Assembly: GCA_963575745.1 (NCBI GenBank)
Contig: CAUYUJ010018474.1
Location: 1 to 64,000, forward strand
Direction of reading: 5' to 3'
Origin: Prorocentrum cordatum
Lineage: Eukaryota > Sar > Dinophyceae > Prorocentrales > Prorocentraceae
DNA length: 64,000 bases
Shown here: in pieces, positions 55,991 to 64,000 of the stretch
Layout: each line of letters begins with the position of its first letter
Position numbering within the stretch: the stretch's first letter is position 1
Made by a program: the position numbers and the translations under genes
The notes under the pieces: model-generated
Databases searched by the model: none
What the model was told of the DNA's origin: nothing
The model's input: the letters and a program-made list of their open reading frames with translations, nothing else

Positions 55991-56250
55991 CAACTTTTCC
56001 ATGTGTTTTTCCCGTGCGCCCCCCCCTGATGAGTCAAACACCCATAGGAATTTGAACATTTTTTCGTTGGATCCCTTGCCTCGGCGCGTTGGCGGTGAAT
56101 GCGCGAGAAGCGCTTTCGGTCGCAATGTGCAAAAACCCTAATTTTTGGCCCGTTCAGGGGGGGCGCATAGGAAAAACTGGAATTCGACGACGACGACGAC
56201 GACGACGACGAAGGACGACGGCGACGACGACGACGACTTGACGACGACCT
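55880..56250. repeat. GAC/ACG trinucleotide runs with unique spacer
   Basis: GAC runs at 55880-55989 and 56185-56250, each more than 60 bp, flank about 190 bp of unique sequence. The spacer contains CCCGTGCGCCCCCCCCTGAT and its approximate complement GGGGGGGCGCATAGGAAAAA, so the two runs sit at the ends of a partial inverted repeat. Confidence 0.8.
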
Positions 56251-56945
56251 CTTGGAGCTGTCTTGGGGCCGTCTCTGGGCCCTCCTGGAATCGTCTGGGT
56301 GGCCAATCTCGGGGCTTTATCGTGATCGTATTGGGGCCCCCTTGGAGCCGTCTTGGGGCCTTCCTGGGCTTTTCCCAGGGCCCTCTGGCGGAGCCCAAGA
56401 AGGCCCCGAGAGGGTCCCAAGAGGGGCCCAGGAGTTATGTACCAACCGAGGGCCCGCTGGTACATAACTCCTGGGCTTCTCTTGGGGCCATCTTGGGCCC
56501 CTCCTTGAGCCGTCTTGGGGCCCTTTGGGGGCCCTCTCGGCTGCTTCTCAAGGCCCTCGAGGGCCCTCTGGGCCCCCAGAGGGCCCCAAGACGGCTCGAC
56601 GAGGGGCCCAAGAAGGCCCCAAGAGGGGCCCAGGAGTTATGTACCAACTGGGGGCCCGCGGGTACGTAACTCCTTGGCTTCTCTTGGGGCCATCTTGGGC
56701 CACTCCTGAAGCCGTATTGGGGCCCTCTGGGGGCCCTCTCGGGTGCTTCTCAGGGCCCTCGAGGGCCCTCTGGGCCCCCAGAGGGCCCCAGGACGGCTCC
56801 ACGAGGGGCCCAAGAGGGCCCCAAGAGGGACCCAGGAGTTATGTACCAACTGGGGGCCCGCTGGTACATACCTCCTTAGCTTCTCTTGGGGCCATCTTGG
56901 GCCATTCCTGAAGCCGTCTCGGGGCTCTCTGGCAGCTCGCTCGGG
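56251..56945. repeat. Three 201-bp palindromic units made of 11-bp motifs
   Basis: Each unit has TCTTGG-oriented 11-mers on its left half, a turning point near CCTCGAGGGCCCTCTGG, and CCAAGA-oriented 11-mers on its right half. Adjacent units are separated by an inverted pair: GCCCAGGAGTTATGTACCA (56426-56444), a 13-nt loop, then TGGTACATAACTCCTGGGC (56458-56476). This junction recurs with small changes at about 56628-56676 and 56829-56880, giving periods of 202 and 201 bp. Confidence 0.85.
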
Positions 56946-56954
56946 GGCTTCTCG

Positions 56955-57240
56955 GGGTCCAGAAGGAGGAAGAGGAGGAACAGGACGAGGGGAGGCAGGA
57001 GCTGCAGGAAGAGGAGGAGGAGGAGGCAGAGGATGAGGAAAGGCAGGAGGGGGAGGCTGACGAGGAGGAGGAGGAAGAGGACGATAGCATCAATGTTATG
57101 CACAAGAATTGCCACCATCCAGAGGTCCAGAGGAGGAAGAGGAGGAGGAGGAGGAGGAGGAGGAGGAGGAGGAGGAGGAGGAGGAGGGACCCCCAGAGTC
57201 TGGGGGTGGCAGAGAGTCTGAACAGCCCTTGTTTCAGATA
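56955..57240. repeat. Right arm of the 3-kb-spaced inverted repeat
   Basis: Reverse complement of 53928-54190, including GGACCCCCAGAGTCTGGG and AGTCTGAACAG at the outer edge and GCACAAGAATTGCCACCATC at 57100-57119. It encodes VMHKNCHHPEVQRRK on the plus strand. A GGA run (57131-57185) sits between the two conserved parts. Confidence 0.8.
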
Positions 57241-57289
57241 CCGTGGTCCCATTGCCCTTTGCCTTTGCCTTTGGTCAGGGCGCCTCCAG

Positions 57290-57480
57290 CGGTCGTGGGC
57301 CCATCGTCGCCCCCCTCGTGGAGCGCTCTTGGGCCGTCTTGGGACCTCTTTGGCCTCTCTTGGGCCGTCTTGGAGCTAATTATCTTGAGCCGTCTTGGGG
57401 GCATATCTTGGAGTCCTTGTGGGCCGCCTTGAGACCTCCTGAGCCCCCCATTGGGGCTGAAACTCTGTGCAAAACTTCTC
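57290..57480. repeat. 11-bp periodic array (TCTTGG orientation)
   Basis: GCTCTTGGGCC, GTCTTGGGACC, TCTTTGGCC and CTCTTGGGCCGTCTTGGAGC follow at about 11 bp from 57328. The array ends at about 57450. Confidence 0.7.
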
Positions 57481-57639
57481 TCGCTAGCGCGCTTTCCGTC
57501 ATGCTATGGGAATGATATTAAACGTTTTCTGGGGCCGACCCCCTCCCCAATTCGCACGCCCTCGCGTAGACCGCCCCACCTGAAATTGCTCCCCCCGCGC
57601 TCCCTTCGGCCTCCAAACGGCCAAGGTAGCCGTCGTGAA

Positions 57640-58085
57640 GGCGTCACCACCACGGCTCAAGGTGGCCCAAGACCTCTCAAAAGTCTTAAACGACGGCCTC
57701 CAGACGGCCCAACAGGCCCCCAAGATGGCCCAAGAGGGCTCCAAGAGGCCCTCCAGGAGAGCCCGAGGAGGCGAAACACATGAATTGTCCTTCGGTTTCT
57801 GATGACTGTTGAAATTCTCTATTGTTGGGGCTTCCGACCGTCCAGTACTGCCCAAGAGGCCTCCAAGGTCGCTCCAAGACAGCCCAGGATGCCCCCAAGA
57901 GGGCCCCAAGTCGGCCCAAGAGGACCCCAGGATCGCCCAAGAGGCGCCAAAACGGCCCAGTAAAGCCTCATAAGAAGGCTTCCGAGGGCACCAGACAGGC
58001 TATGAGCCCTCCAAGACGGCCCAAACAGGCCCCAAAGAGGCCCCAGGCAGCCCCCATGAGGCCTCCGAGACGCACGCAGCAGGTA
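57640..58085. repeat. 11-bp periodic array (CCAAGA orientation) with unique insert
   Basis: From 57893 the sequence divides into CCAAGAGGGCC, CCAAGTCGGCC, CAAGAGGACCC, CAGGATCGCCC and so on, all 11 bp. A unique insert of about 70 bp (57765-57835) divides the array. It is inverted relative to the array at 57290, so the two can pair across about 200 bp. Confidence 0.8.
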
Positions 58086-58179
58086 GGAAACATTGATCTG
58101 CCATATTTGTGTTTTACGGGCGCAGCCCGTAATTTGATTTTCGCGAGGTAGACAGACTGAACTGAACCACCAGGCCGTT

Positions 58180-60097
58180 AGATGGCAGTTTTATTTCCGC
58201 GGGTGAGGATATGTCGGTAGCAGTTTTATGCCAGCGGATGAAGGTATTTCGGTGGCAGTTCTAAGCCCGCGTATGAGGATATGTCGGTGGCAGTTTTAAG
58301 CCAGCGGGTGAGGATATTTCGGTGGCAGTTTCAAGCCAGCGGGTGAGGATATTTCGGTGGCAGTTTTGAGCCAGCAGTTGAGGATATTTCGGTGTTTCAG
58401 CGGGTGAGGATATTTCGGTGGCAATTTATTTCCACGGGTGAGGATATTCCGGTAGCAGTTTAAGCCAGCCGGTGAGGATATTTCGGTGGCAAATTTAAGC
58501 CAGCGGGTGAGGAAATTTCGGTGGCAGATTTATTTCCGCGGGTGAGGGTATTTTGGCGGCAGTTTTAAGCCGGCAGATGAGCATATTTCGGTCGCAGTTT
58601 TATTCCCGCGGGTGAGGATATTTCGGTGGCAGTTCTAAGCCAGCGGGTGAGGATATTTCGGCGGCAGTTTTAAGCCAGCGGGTGAGGATATTTCGATATT
58701 TCGGTGGCAGTCTCAAGCCAGCGGGTGAGGATATTTCGGTGGCAGTTTTATTTCCGCGGGTGAGGATATTTCGATGGCAGTTTTAAGCCAGCGGGTGAGG
58801 ATATTTCGGTGGCAGTTTTATTTCCGCGGGTGAGGATATTTCGGTGGCAGTTTTAAGCCAGCGGGTGAGGAAATTCGGTGGCAGTTTTAAGCCAGCAGAT
58901 GAGGATATGTCGGTGGCAATTTTATTTCCGCGGTTGAGGATATTCCGGAGGCAGTTTTAAGCCAGCGGGTGAGGATATTTCGGTGGCAGTTTTAAGCCAG
59001 CGGGTGAGGATATTTCGGTGGCAGTTTTATGCCAGCGGGTGAGGATATTTCGGTGGCAGTTTTAAGCAAGTGGGTGAGGATATTTCGGTGACAGTTTTAA
59101 GCCAGCGGGTGAGGATATGTCGGTTGCAGTTTTAAGCCAGCGGGTGACCATCACCCGCTCGACAACACCTCGATAACACCCGATAACACGTCGATAACAT
59201 GTTTCCGAGATGTGTTCGAGATGTTATCGAGGTGCTATCGAGTGTGATCGAGCTCGATAACGCTCGAGAGCACCTCGATAACGCTCGATGACACCTCGAT
59301 AGCATGAGGTGTTATCGATGTGTTATCGAGTGTTATCGAGCGGTGGCAGTTTTAAGCCAGCAGATGAGGATATTTCGGTGGCAGTTTTATTTCAGCGGGT
59401 GAGGATATTTCGGTGGCAGTTTCAAGCCAGCGGGTGAGGACATTTCGCTGGCAGTTTAACCCAGCGGGTGAGGATTTTTCGGTGGCGGCTTTAAGAAAGC
59501 GGGTGAGGATATTTCGGTGGCAGTTTTATTTCCGCGGGTGAGGATATTTCGGTGGCAGTTTTAAGCCAGCAGGTTCGGAAATTTCGGTCTCAGTTTTAAG
59601 CCAATGGGTGAGGATATTTCGGTGGCAGTTTTAAGCCGGCGGTTGAGGATATTTCGGTGGCAGTTTTAAGCCAGCGGGTGAGGATATTTCGGTGGCAGTC
59701 TCACTTCCGGGGGTGAGGATATGTCGGTTGCAGTTTTCAGCCAGCGGGTGAGGATATTCCTGTGGCTGCTTTGATCCAGCGGGTGAGGATATGTCGGTGG
59801 CAGTTTTAAGCCAGCGGGTGAGGAAATGTCGGTGGCAGTTTTAAGCCAGCAGATGAGGATATGTCGGTGGCAATTTTATTTCCGCGGTTGAGGATATTCC
59901 GGAGGCAGTTTTAAGCCAGCGGGTGAGGATATTTCGGTGGCAGTTTTAAGCCAGCGGGTGAGGATATTTCGGTGGCAGTTTTATGCCAGCGGGTGAGGAT
60001 ATTTCGGTGGCAGTTTTAAGCAAGTGGGTGAGGATATTTCGGTGACAGTTTTAAGCCAGCGGGTGAGGATATTTCGATGGCAGTTTTAAGCCCGCGG
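58180..60097. repeat. 35-bp satellite, ~49 units, with 954-bp higher-order repeat
   Basis: The consensus unit is GGTGGCAGTTTTAAGCCAGC followed by GGGTGAGGATATTTC (35 bp). Two main variants alternate irregularly at the centre (AAGCCAGC and ATTTCCGC). A run of eight variant units at about 58850-59125, including the distinctive GGAGGCAG and AAGCAAGTGGG units, is repeated in the same order at about 59804-60078. The GGAGGCAG units lie at 58947 and 59901, 954 bp apart. There are no spacers, so it is not a CRISPR array. Confidence 0.95.
59150..59342. repeat. Palindromic CTCGATAACAC insertion inside the satellite
   Basis: About 190 bp of CTCGATAACACCTCGATAACAC-type words in the left half and their reverse complements (GTTATCGAGTGTTATCGAGC) in the right half interrupt the 35-bp array. 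At the left junction GCGGGTGA meets its own complement TCACCCGC with CCA between. The insertion replaces no complete unit that I can identify. Confidence 0.85.
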
Positions 60098-60330
60098 AGG
60101 AGGAGGAGAAGGAGGAGGGAGGAACCGAGAATATCTGTGCTCGGCGCGGGCATCCAGCCGCCACGCGATGCGTCATTCGCTTAGTTGGCCCAGCCGACGG
60201 CTACGCATCCAGCGCGGTGCTGCGACCGTATATATGCTCGCCCCTTTGCGTGGGGCTGGCGGGGGGCCAAGGGGCGAGCTGTCTGGTGATTGACATATCT
60301 TGAGTTTCTTGACTCTTTGCGTTTCCGATC
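60098..60330. other. Short unique stretch after the satellite
   Basis: A GGAGGAGGAGAAGGAGGAGG tract at 60099-60120 and then mixed sequence. No gene is recognised. Confidence 0.4.
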
Positions 60331-60510
60331 GCCCGAGACGGCCCAAAAGGCCTTCTAGATAGCTCCAATACGGCCTGCGAGGCTCCCAACAGGGCCCCAA
60401 GTCGTTAAAAGAGGACCCCAAGATCGGGCCCCAACGGGGCCCCAAAGCGGTCCAAGCGTGCACGAAGAAGGCCCAGGGAGGCTCTCAAGACGGCCCAAGC
60501 AACCCGTTGG
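60330..60510. repeat. 11-bp periodic array (CCAAGA orientation)
   Basis: GAGACGGCCCAAAAGGCCTTCTAGATAG...CCCCAAGTCGTTAAAAG...CCCCAAGATCGGGCCCCAACGGGGCCCCAAAGCGG keeps the 11-bp rhythm with slips. The preceding ...GCGTTTCCGATCGCCC edge resembles GGGGCTTCCGACCGTCC at 57826, so the arrays share a flank as well as the motif. Confidence 0.65.
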
Positions 60511-60554
60511 TCCCGGGAAAATGAATTTGGAAAATGGGGCCACAAACCGCAGCT

Positions 60555-60870
60555 GCAACAGTTCGCGGCGTGAAACTATTGCGCGCAACTGCTGCACGCA
60601 ACTATTGCGAACTATTGCGCCCGCGTGCTCAACTATTGCGTCATATTGCATGACCAGACGCAACCATATTGTATCGTGGCAGGCCAACTATTGCAAACTA
60701 ATGCTCGGACAAACAAAAAAAAAAACGAGAACACTAGCTATTGCATCGCAAAGATAAACTATTGCGTTCGCGCGAGCAAACCATTGCACACCGACTATTG
60801 CACGAGGCACCGTACGATGTACCTGATCGTTTACACCTATTGCGTGAACTACTGCGCGCACGTTTCGCGG
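60555..60870. repeat. Cluster of ~15 ACTATTGCG words at irregular spacing
   Basis: AACTATTGCG or one-mismatch variants occur at about 60572, 60600, 60610, 60632, 60645, 60690, 60732, 60759, 60779, 60796, 60837 and elsewhere, with spacings from 10 to over 40 bp. The intervening sequence is not repeated, so this is motif clustering rather than a tandem array. No gene is seen. Confidence 0.75.
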
Positions 60871-61390
60871 CCCCATTCCCAAAGACCCCATTCGCCCGAT
60901 GAAGACCATGCCTCCCCCCCAATCGAGCTAGTAGTTAGCACACCCAGGGATGGACCATGCCGGCCTTGACGAGACAGCAGATACCACGAGCGTTCCCAGG
61001 AGCAATTCGCACAAGCGGGGCTGGAACCCGTCTGCAACGCCCGAGAAGGCGAGGGTGCAAGACGGAAGTTCGGCGGGGGCAGCTAGCACCGCGTACTAGC
61101 TGTGCTGTGCTAACTGTTCGCTCCGAACTACAACTCCCGTAACGGTATCTACTCGGGGGGGGCAGGGAATGGAAGTTGTAAGGGGCGGGGAACGCAGGGG
61201 CGGGGGTACGTTCCGATCGCCATGATATGCGCGCAAGCACCAGCATGTGGGGGGGGGTCCAGGACCCCCCCCTCTTACGTTCGATCGTTACCGCTACCTG
61301 GGAGGTGGCTTCGCCCAGATAGCGACAGTTACGCGCCAGAGAATTTAGAAAGAAACCATGCCCACGGGGAGAAGCGGGGGACAAGGATTA
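60871..61390. other. Gene-less stretch
   Basis: Mixed GC-rich sequence. GGGGGGGGTCC and GGACCCCCCCCTC at 61250-61272 form a small GC hairpin. No domain is recognised. Confidence 0.4.
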
Positions 61391-61391
61391 G

Positions 61392-61544
61392 GTCGGGCAT
61401 GTCCTCCTGCAGGCGGATTTCGACGCAACAAAAATTCAGGATAGTCCAAACATATCCAAAACTAGTCAAGCAAAATCGGAAAATCGTCCCCAGACTATGT
61501 TTTGACGATCTTTGAGCAGTCCTCCTGCAGAGGGACATGCCCGA
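61392..61544. mobile_element. Inverted-repeat element family 1, copy C (153 bp)
   Basis: The left end GTCGGGCATGTCCTCCTGCA and the right end CTGCAGAGGGACATGCCCGA pair almost perfectly over about 20 bp. This is the best-preserved copy. The interior carries AAAATCGTCCCCAGACTATG, shared with copy D (AACTCGTCCCCATACTATG). Confidence 0.85.
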
Positions 61545-62538
61545 CTTGAAGCGAGAAAGACGCGGCGGGAGCAGACGCGGAGGAGAGGGGAGACGATGGA
61601 TGCGGGAGGCCCGAGGCCCTCACGAGGCAGCGGGCGAGCAAACGGGGGCACGGACAGGCCAAGACGTCGGCACGCCCGAGAAGGTTGAGCCGCGGGCCCG
61701 GACGTTCCTCACGACTCGCTCTCTTCAACCGGGTCGGGCGAGAGGGGGGGATAGCAAAGGGGGGGTTTGAGAATCGGCTCACGTAGCTGACTTTGCCGGC
61801 GCCTCCCGGCGCCGGAGGCGGCCATGTATCGAGGAATGGGCCCCTCAGTCGGTCCGAAACCAGCTACATGCAGCAAATTGCGTAACCCCCCCCTTTCCCT
61901 ATCCCCCCCTGACGTTCGGCCCGGAAATGGCATGTCCGGATTCAGAAGGCCATCACGACTGCGGCGTCTCTCGAGCAGGATCGAGCCGTGCCCGAGCTGG
62001 GCGAGACGTCGCCAGGCGTGACGAGACTGCGGCGCCTGGGTCGCGGGGACCACCGGTGGCCGGCGAGGGGATGTCGGAGGAGAACCCGAGACCCGGGCGC
62101 CGTATTCCTGTTCGGCGGCGAGCCCTGGGGCGGAAGCGAGAAGGGGCGGGCGTTCTCAGAAGGCTCGGAAGTCCCCCGGCCCTCTGAGAAGCGTGCTGTG
62201 GGCCTTCCCCGAAGACGCGGGGAGACTCCCCAGAAGGCGCGAGGGTTTCTGAGAAGCCCCGCCGCCGGAACTGAGGAGGCCTCCTCTTCTTCTCGCTTCC
62301 CCCCGCCTCGCTCGCCGCCGATGTTGTTGCCTCCAAATGCGTTCGCGCCCGACTTCGGGCTGCGGGGCGGGGCCCACCACACCCCGCGCGCCGTGCACGG
62401 CGACGACGACGGGAGGACGGAATGTTTGTTCTTCGAGGCGCTCGGCCTCCACAGGCCCCCGCCGGGCCCCGAGAGATCGTCAGAGGCGATCTCGGGCGGA
62501 GGAGCCACACGCTGCATGCTCGGGGGGCCCTGTCTTGG
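61545..62538. other. Gene-less stretch between two family-1 elements
   Basis: Open frames on both strands with low-complexity Arg/Pro/Gly composition. GCGCCTCCCGGCGCC at 61799-61813 is a small palindrome. No recognised gene. Confidence 0.4.
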
Positions 62539-62677
62539 GTCGGGCATGTCCCCCTGCAGGCGGGGTTTCGACGAATAGTACATGCAAGAGAAATCGGGCA
62601 TGGCAAAAAACTCGTCCCCATACTATGTTTGGACTATGTTTGAACATTCCTCCTGTCGAGGCGGCCGTGTCCGCGTC
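62539..62677. mobile_element. Inverted-repeat element family 1, copy D (right end diverged)
   Basis: The left end GTCGGGCATGTCCCCCTGCA is intact. The right end (CTGTCGAGGCGGCCGTGTCC then GCGTC) is recognisable but altered. The interior includes AAATCGGGCATGGC and CGTCCCCATACTATG. Confidence 0.7.
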
Positions 62678-62689
62678 GAATCAGTGTCG

Positions 62690-62785
62690 AATCCATGTCG
62701 GCCTCGCCGGATCCGTGTCGAATCCACGCCGAATCCGCGCCGAATCCACGCCAAATCCGCGACGAGCCCGCGCCGAGCCCGGGTC
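62690..62785. repeat. 11-bp tandem repeat CGAATCCACGC
   Basis: CGAATCCACGC, CGAATCCGCGC, CGAATCCACGC, CAAATCCGCGA, CGAGCCCGCGC and CGAGCCCGGGT follow without gaps from about 62726, preceded by less regular copies. The motif differs from the TCTTGG arrays, but the 11-bp period is the same. Confidence 0.85.
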
Positions 62786-63952
62786 GGGCACAAGAAGGGG
62801 CACCAATCTGGGAGGCAGACGGGGTCCCCCGAAGAATGCGACGTGAGAGAAGGTTGGCTCAGGAAAGGATCCGGACCTCCAGCAGGGGTCTACAGAGAAT
62901 CACGGCGTCCGGGTTCTTCTTCCTCACTGAGGCCATGGCTGGAAAGTTGCACTCCTGCCTGGCGCAGTGGGTTTTGTAGCGCTGGGCCGTTTTCAGACTG
63001 CTGAAGGCTATCCTTGGGCAGGGTGCAACAATTTGGGGCAGCTCGGGGACACCACGGTAGGCCGAGCAGGACGAGGCACATGACGGAGGAGGGGGACGAT
63101 GATGATGAGGCCGGAGGCGGGGGACGAAGACGACGGTGACGGGGACGAGAGCGGGGACGAGGACTAGGATGTGCAGGGCGCGGACGAGGAAGGTCAGGAA
63201 CGAGGGGGATTAGCAGGAGACTCAGAGTCGGTCCTGGACCCCGCCGAGGCCCATCATCCAAGTCGATGTTTCATGCCAGATGGATTTCTGACGGTCCTGG
63301 GCCACGAAGCGGGCCTCCAGAGACCGAAACGGAGCAAGTCCCTCGAGTCTCGAACATCGAAAGAGAGAGCGCTAGCGCGAGGACGATTTCGGCTACTGGC
63401 ACGCCAAGGTGGCCCTAGGCAAGAGTGACCCTTGGTGCGCGGCTTGCCGACCGATCAATCCACGCGATACGACAATAGCGGCCCGCGTGCTGGGATCTGC
63501 CCCACCCCACCCTAAGGAGAACCGCGCACGAAGGGACCCTCCAGCGAGGTGTCGCCCTTCCTGCACGCAGCCGCAGGCCGCCGCACATCGGGGCTCCTGC
63601 TCCAGACGACGCCGATCCCGGTCCAGCTGCGCGAGCCTGGGGAAAACAAAAGGTACCGAATCCGCTGCTCCCCGGACCTCTCCCGGGGTGCGTTCTGACC
63701 GAAAGTTCGAGGCGAATCCAGCGGTGGCAACGAGGACCCACCAGGAGGCCCAAAAAGGGGAAAACGAGCGAAGGGTAGAGGTATGCGTACCTTTTCCTCC
63801 TCTGAGAGCCTGGCATCCCACTCCGCGGACGCCTCGTCCGCGGCCCGCTCCAGCGACCTCTGGCGCTCCAGGGCGGCCTCGGAGAGAGGCCGCAGGGCGT
63901 CGTGAAGCAGATCGCAGCGGAAGGCTTCCGGCGCGTCTGGTCCCTGTGTTCG
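62786..63952. other. Gene-less stretch with a family-2 element end
   Basis: GGCAAGAGTGACCCTTGGTG at 63418-63437 matches one terminal repeat of the element at 46230-46408; no opposite end was found. ACGAGGAC/GACGATGATGATG low-complexity sequence lies at 63095-63190. Frames are open on both strands without recognisable domains. Confidence 0.45.
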
Positions 63953-64000
63953 GTCGGGCATGTCCCCCTACAGGCGGACTTTGTGTGAAATCTCACAAAC
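63953..64000. mobile_element. Inverted-repeat element family 1, copy E (cut by window end)
   Basis: GTCGGGCATGTCCCCCTACA at 63953 begins a further copy. Only the left 48 bp lie inside the window. Confidence 0.7.

Noticed and set aside
55377-56141. Long plus-strand frames with repeated VGHR/WDIG peptides
   Set aside because: All three frames stay open because the ~35-bp unit cycles through frames; this is a minisatellite signature.
58180-60097. CRISPR-like array of ~35-bp repeats
   Set aside because: The repeats are contiguous without spacers, the host is eukaryotic and no cas-like genes are present.

Overview
The window reads as nuclear DNA of a dinoflagellate. It is strongly GC-rich and saturated with minisatellites, trinucleotide runs and small inverted-repeat elements. 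It has no operons and no Shine-Dalgarno sites. Its few coding regions are interrupted by introns full of GGA/CCT runs, and several of those introns lack an obvious GT donor. Several deduced proteins belong to types I recognise as recurrent in dinoflagellate gene sets: a tyrosine-recombinase retroelement, a C5 cytosine methyltransferase-like protein and a large transposase-like protein with a C-terminal zinc finger. The high GC would fit a Prorocentrum-type genome better than a Symbiodiniaceae one; that is inference only.

Layout. 1-3 kb: tandem repeats and the first arrays of an 11-bp motif (core TCTTGG). 3.2-9.0 kb, minus strand: a decayed DIRS-like retroelement (N-terminal Cys-rich/membrane region, reverse transcriptase remnant, RNase H-like piece, tyrosine recombinase) carrying an apparently perfect 543-bp tandem duplication. 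9-24 kb: repeats, hairpins, small inverted-repeat elements and microsatellites with no convincing gene. 24.8-26.3 kb, minus: an intact single-exon sucrose-transporter/SLC45-like permease. 26.7-30 kb: minisatellites, an 11-bp array and long CCT runs. 30.7-52 kb: three multi-exon genes, all on the minus strand: an unrecognised roughly 1,250-residue protein, a C5 methyltransferase-like protein and a transposase-like protein with a PHD-like finger. An AT-rich palindromic island lies between the last two. 52-60 kb: minisatellites, a 3-kb-spaced inverted repeat, further 11-bp arrays and a 1.9-kb 35-bp satellite with higher-order structure. 60-64 kb: an ACTATTGCG-rich patch and several copies of one small inverted-repeat element.

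How the parts relate. The permease is the only gene that looks like an intact ordinary cellular gene. The retroelement is clearly dead: its RT core is missing, it is frameshifted, and its recombinase nucleophile appears replaced. The methyltransferase-like gene has a probable 2-nt deletion. The transposase-like gene has one in-frame TAG and one probable frameshift, so both may be pseudogenes or carry assembly errors. The most unusual non-coding signal is the 11-bp periodic motif, which recurs in both orientations at eight or more places and at 56.2-56.9 kb folds into 201-bp palindromic units. Exon boundaries are approximate throughout; they come from reading frames and splice-like sequences only.
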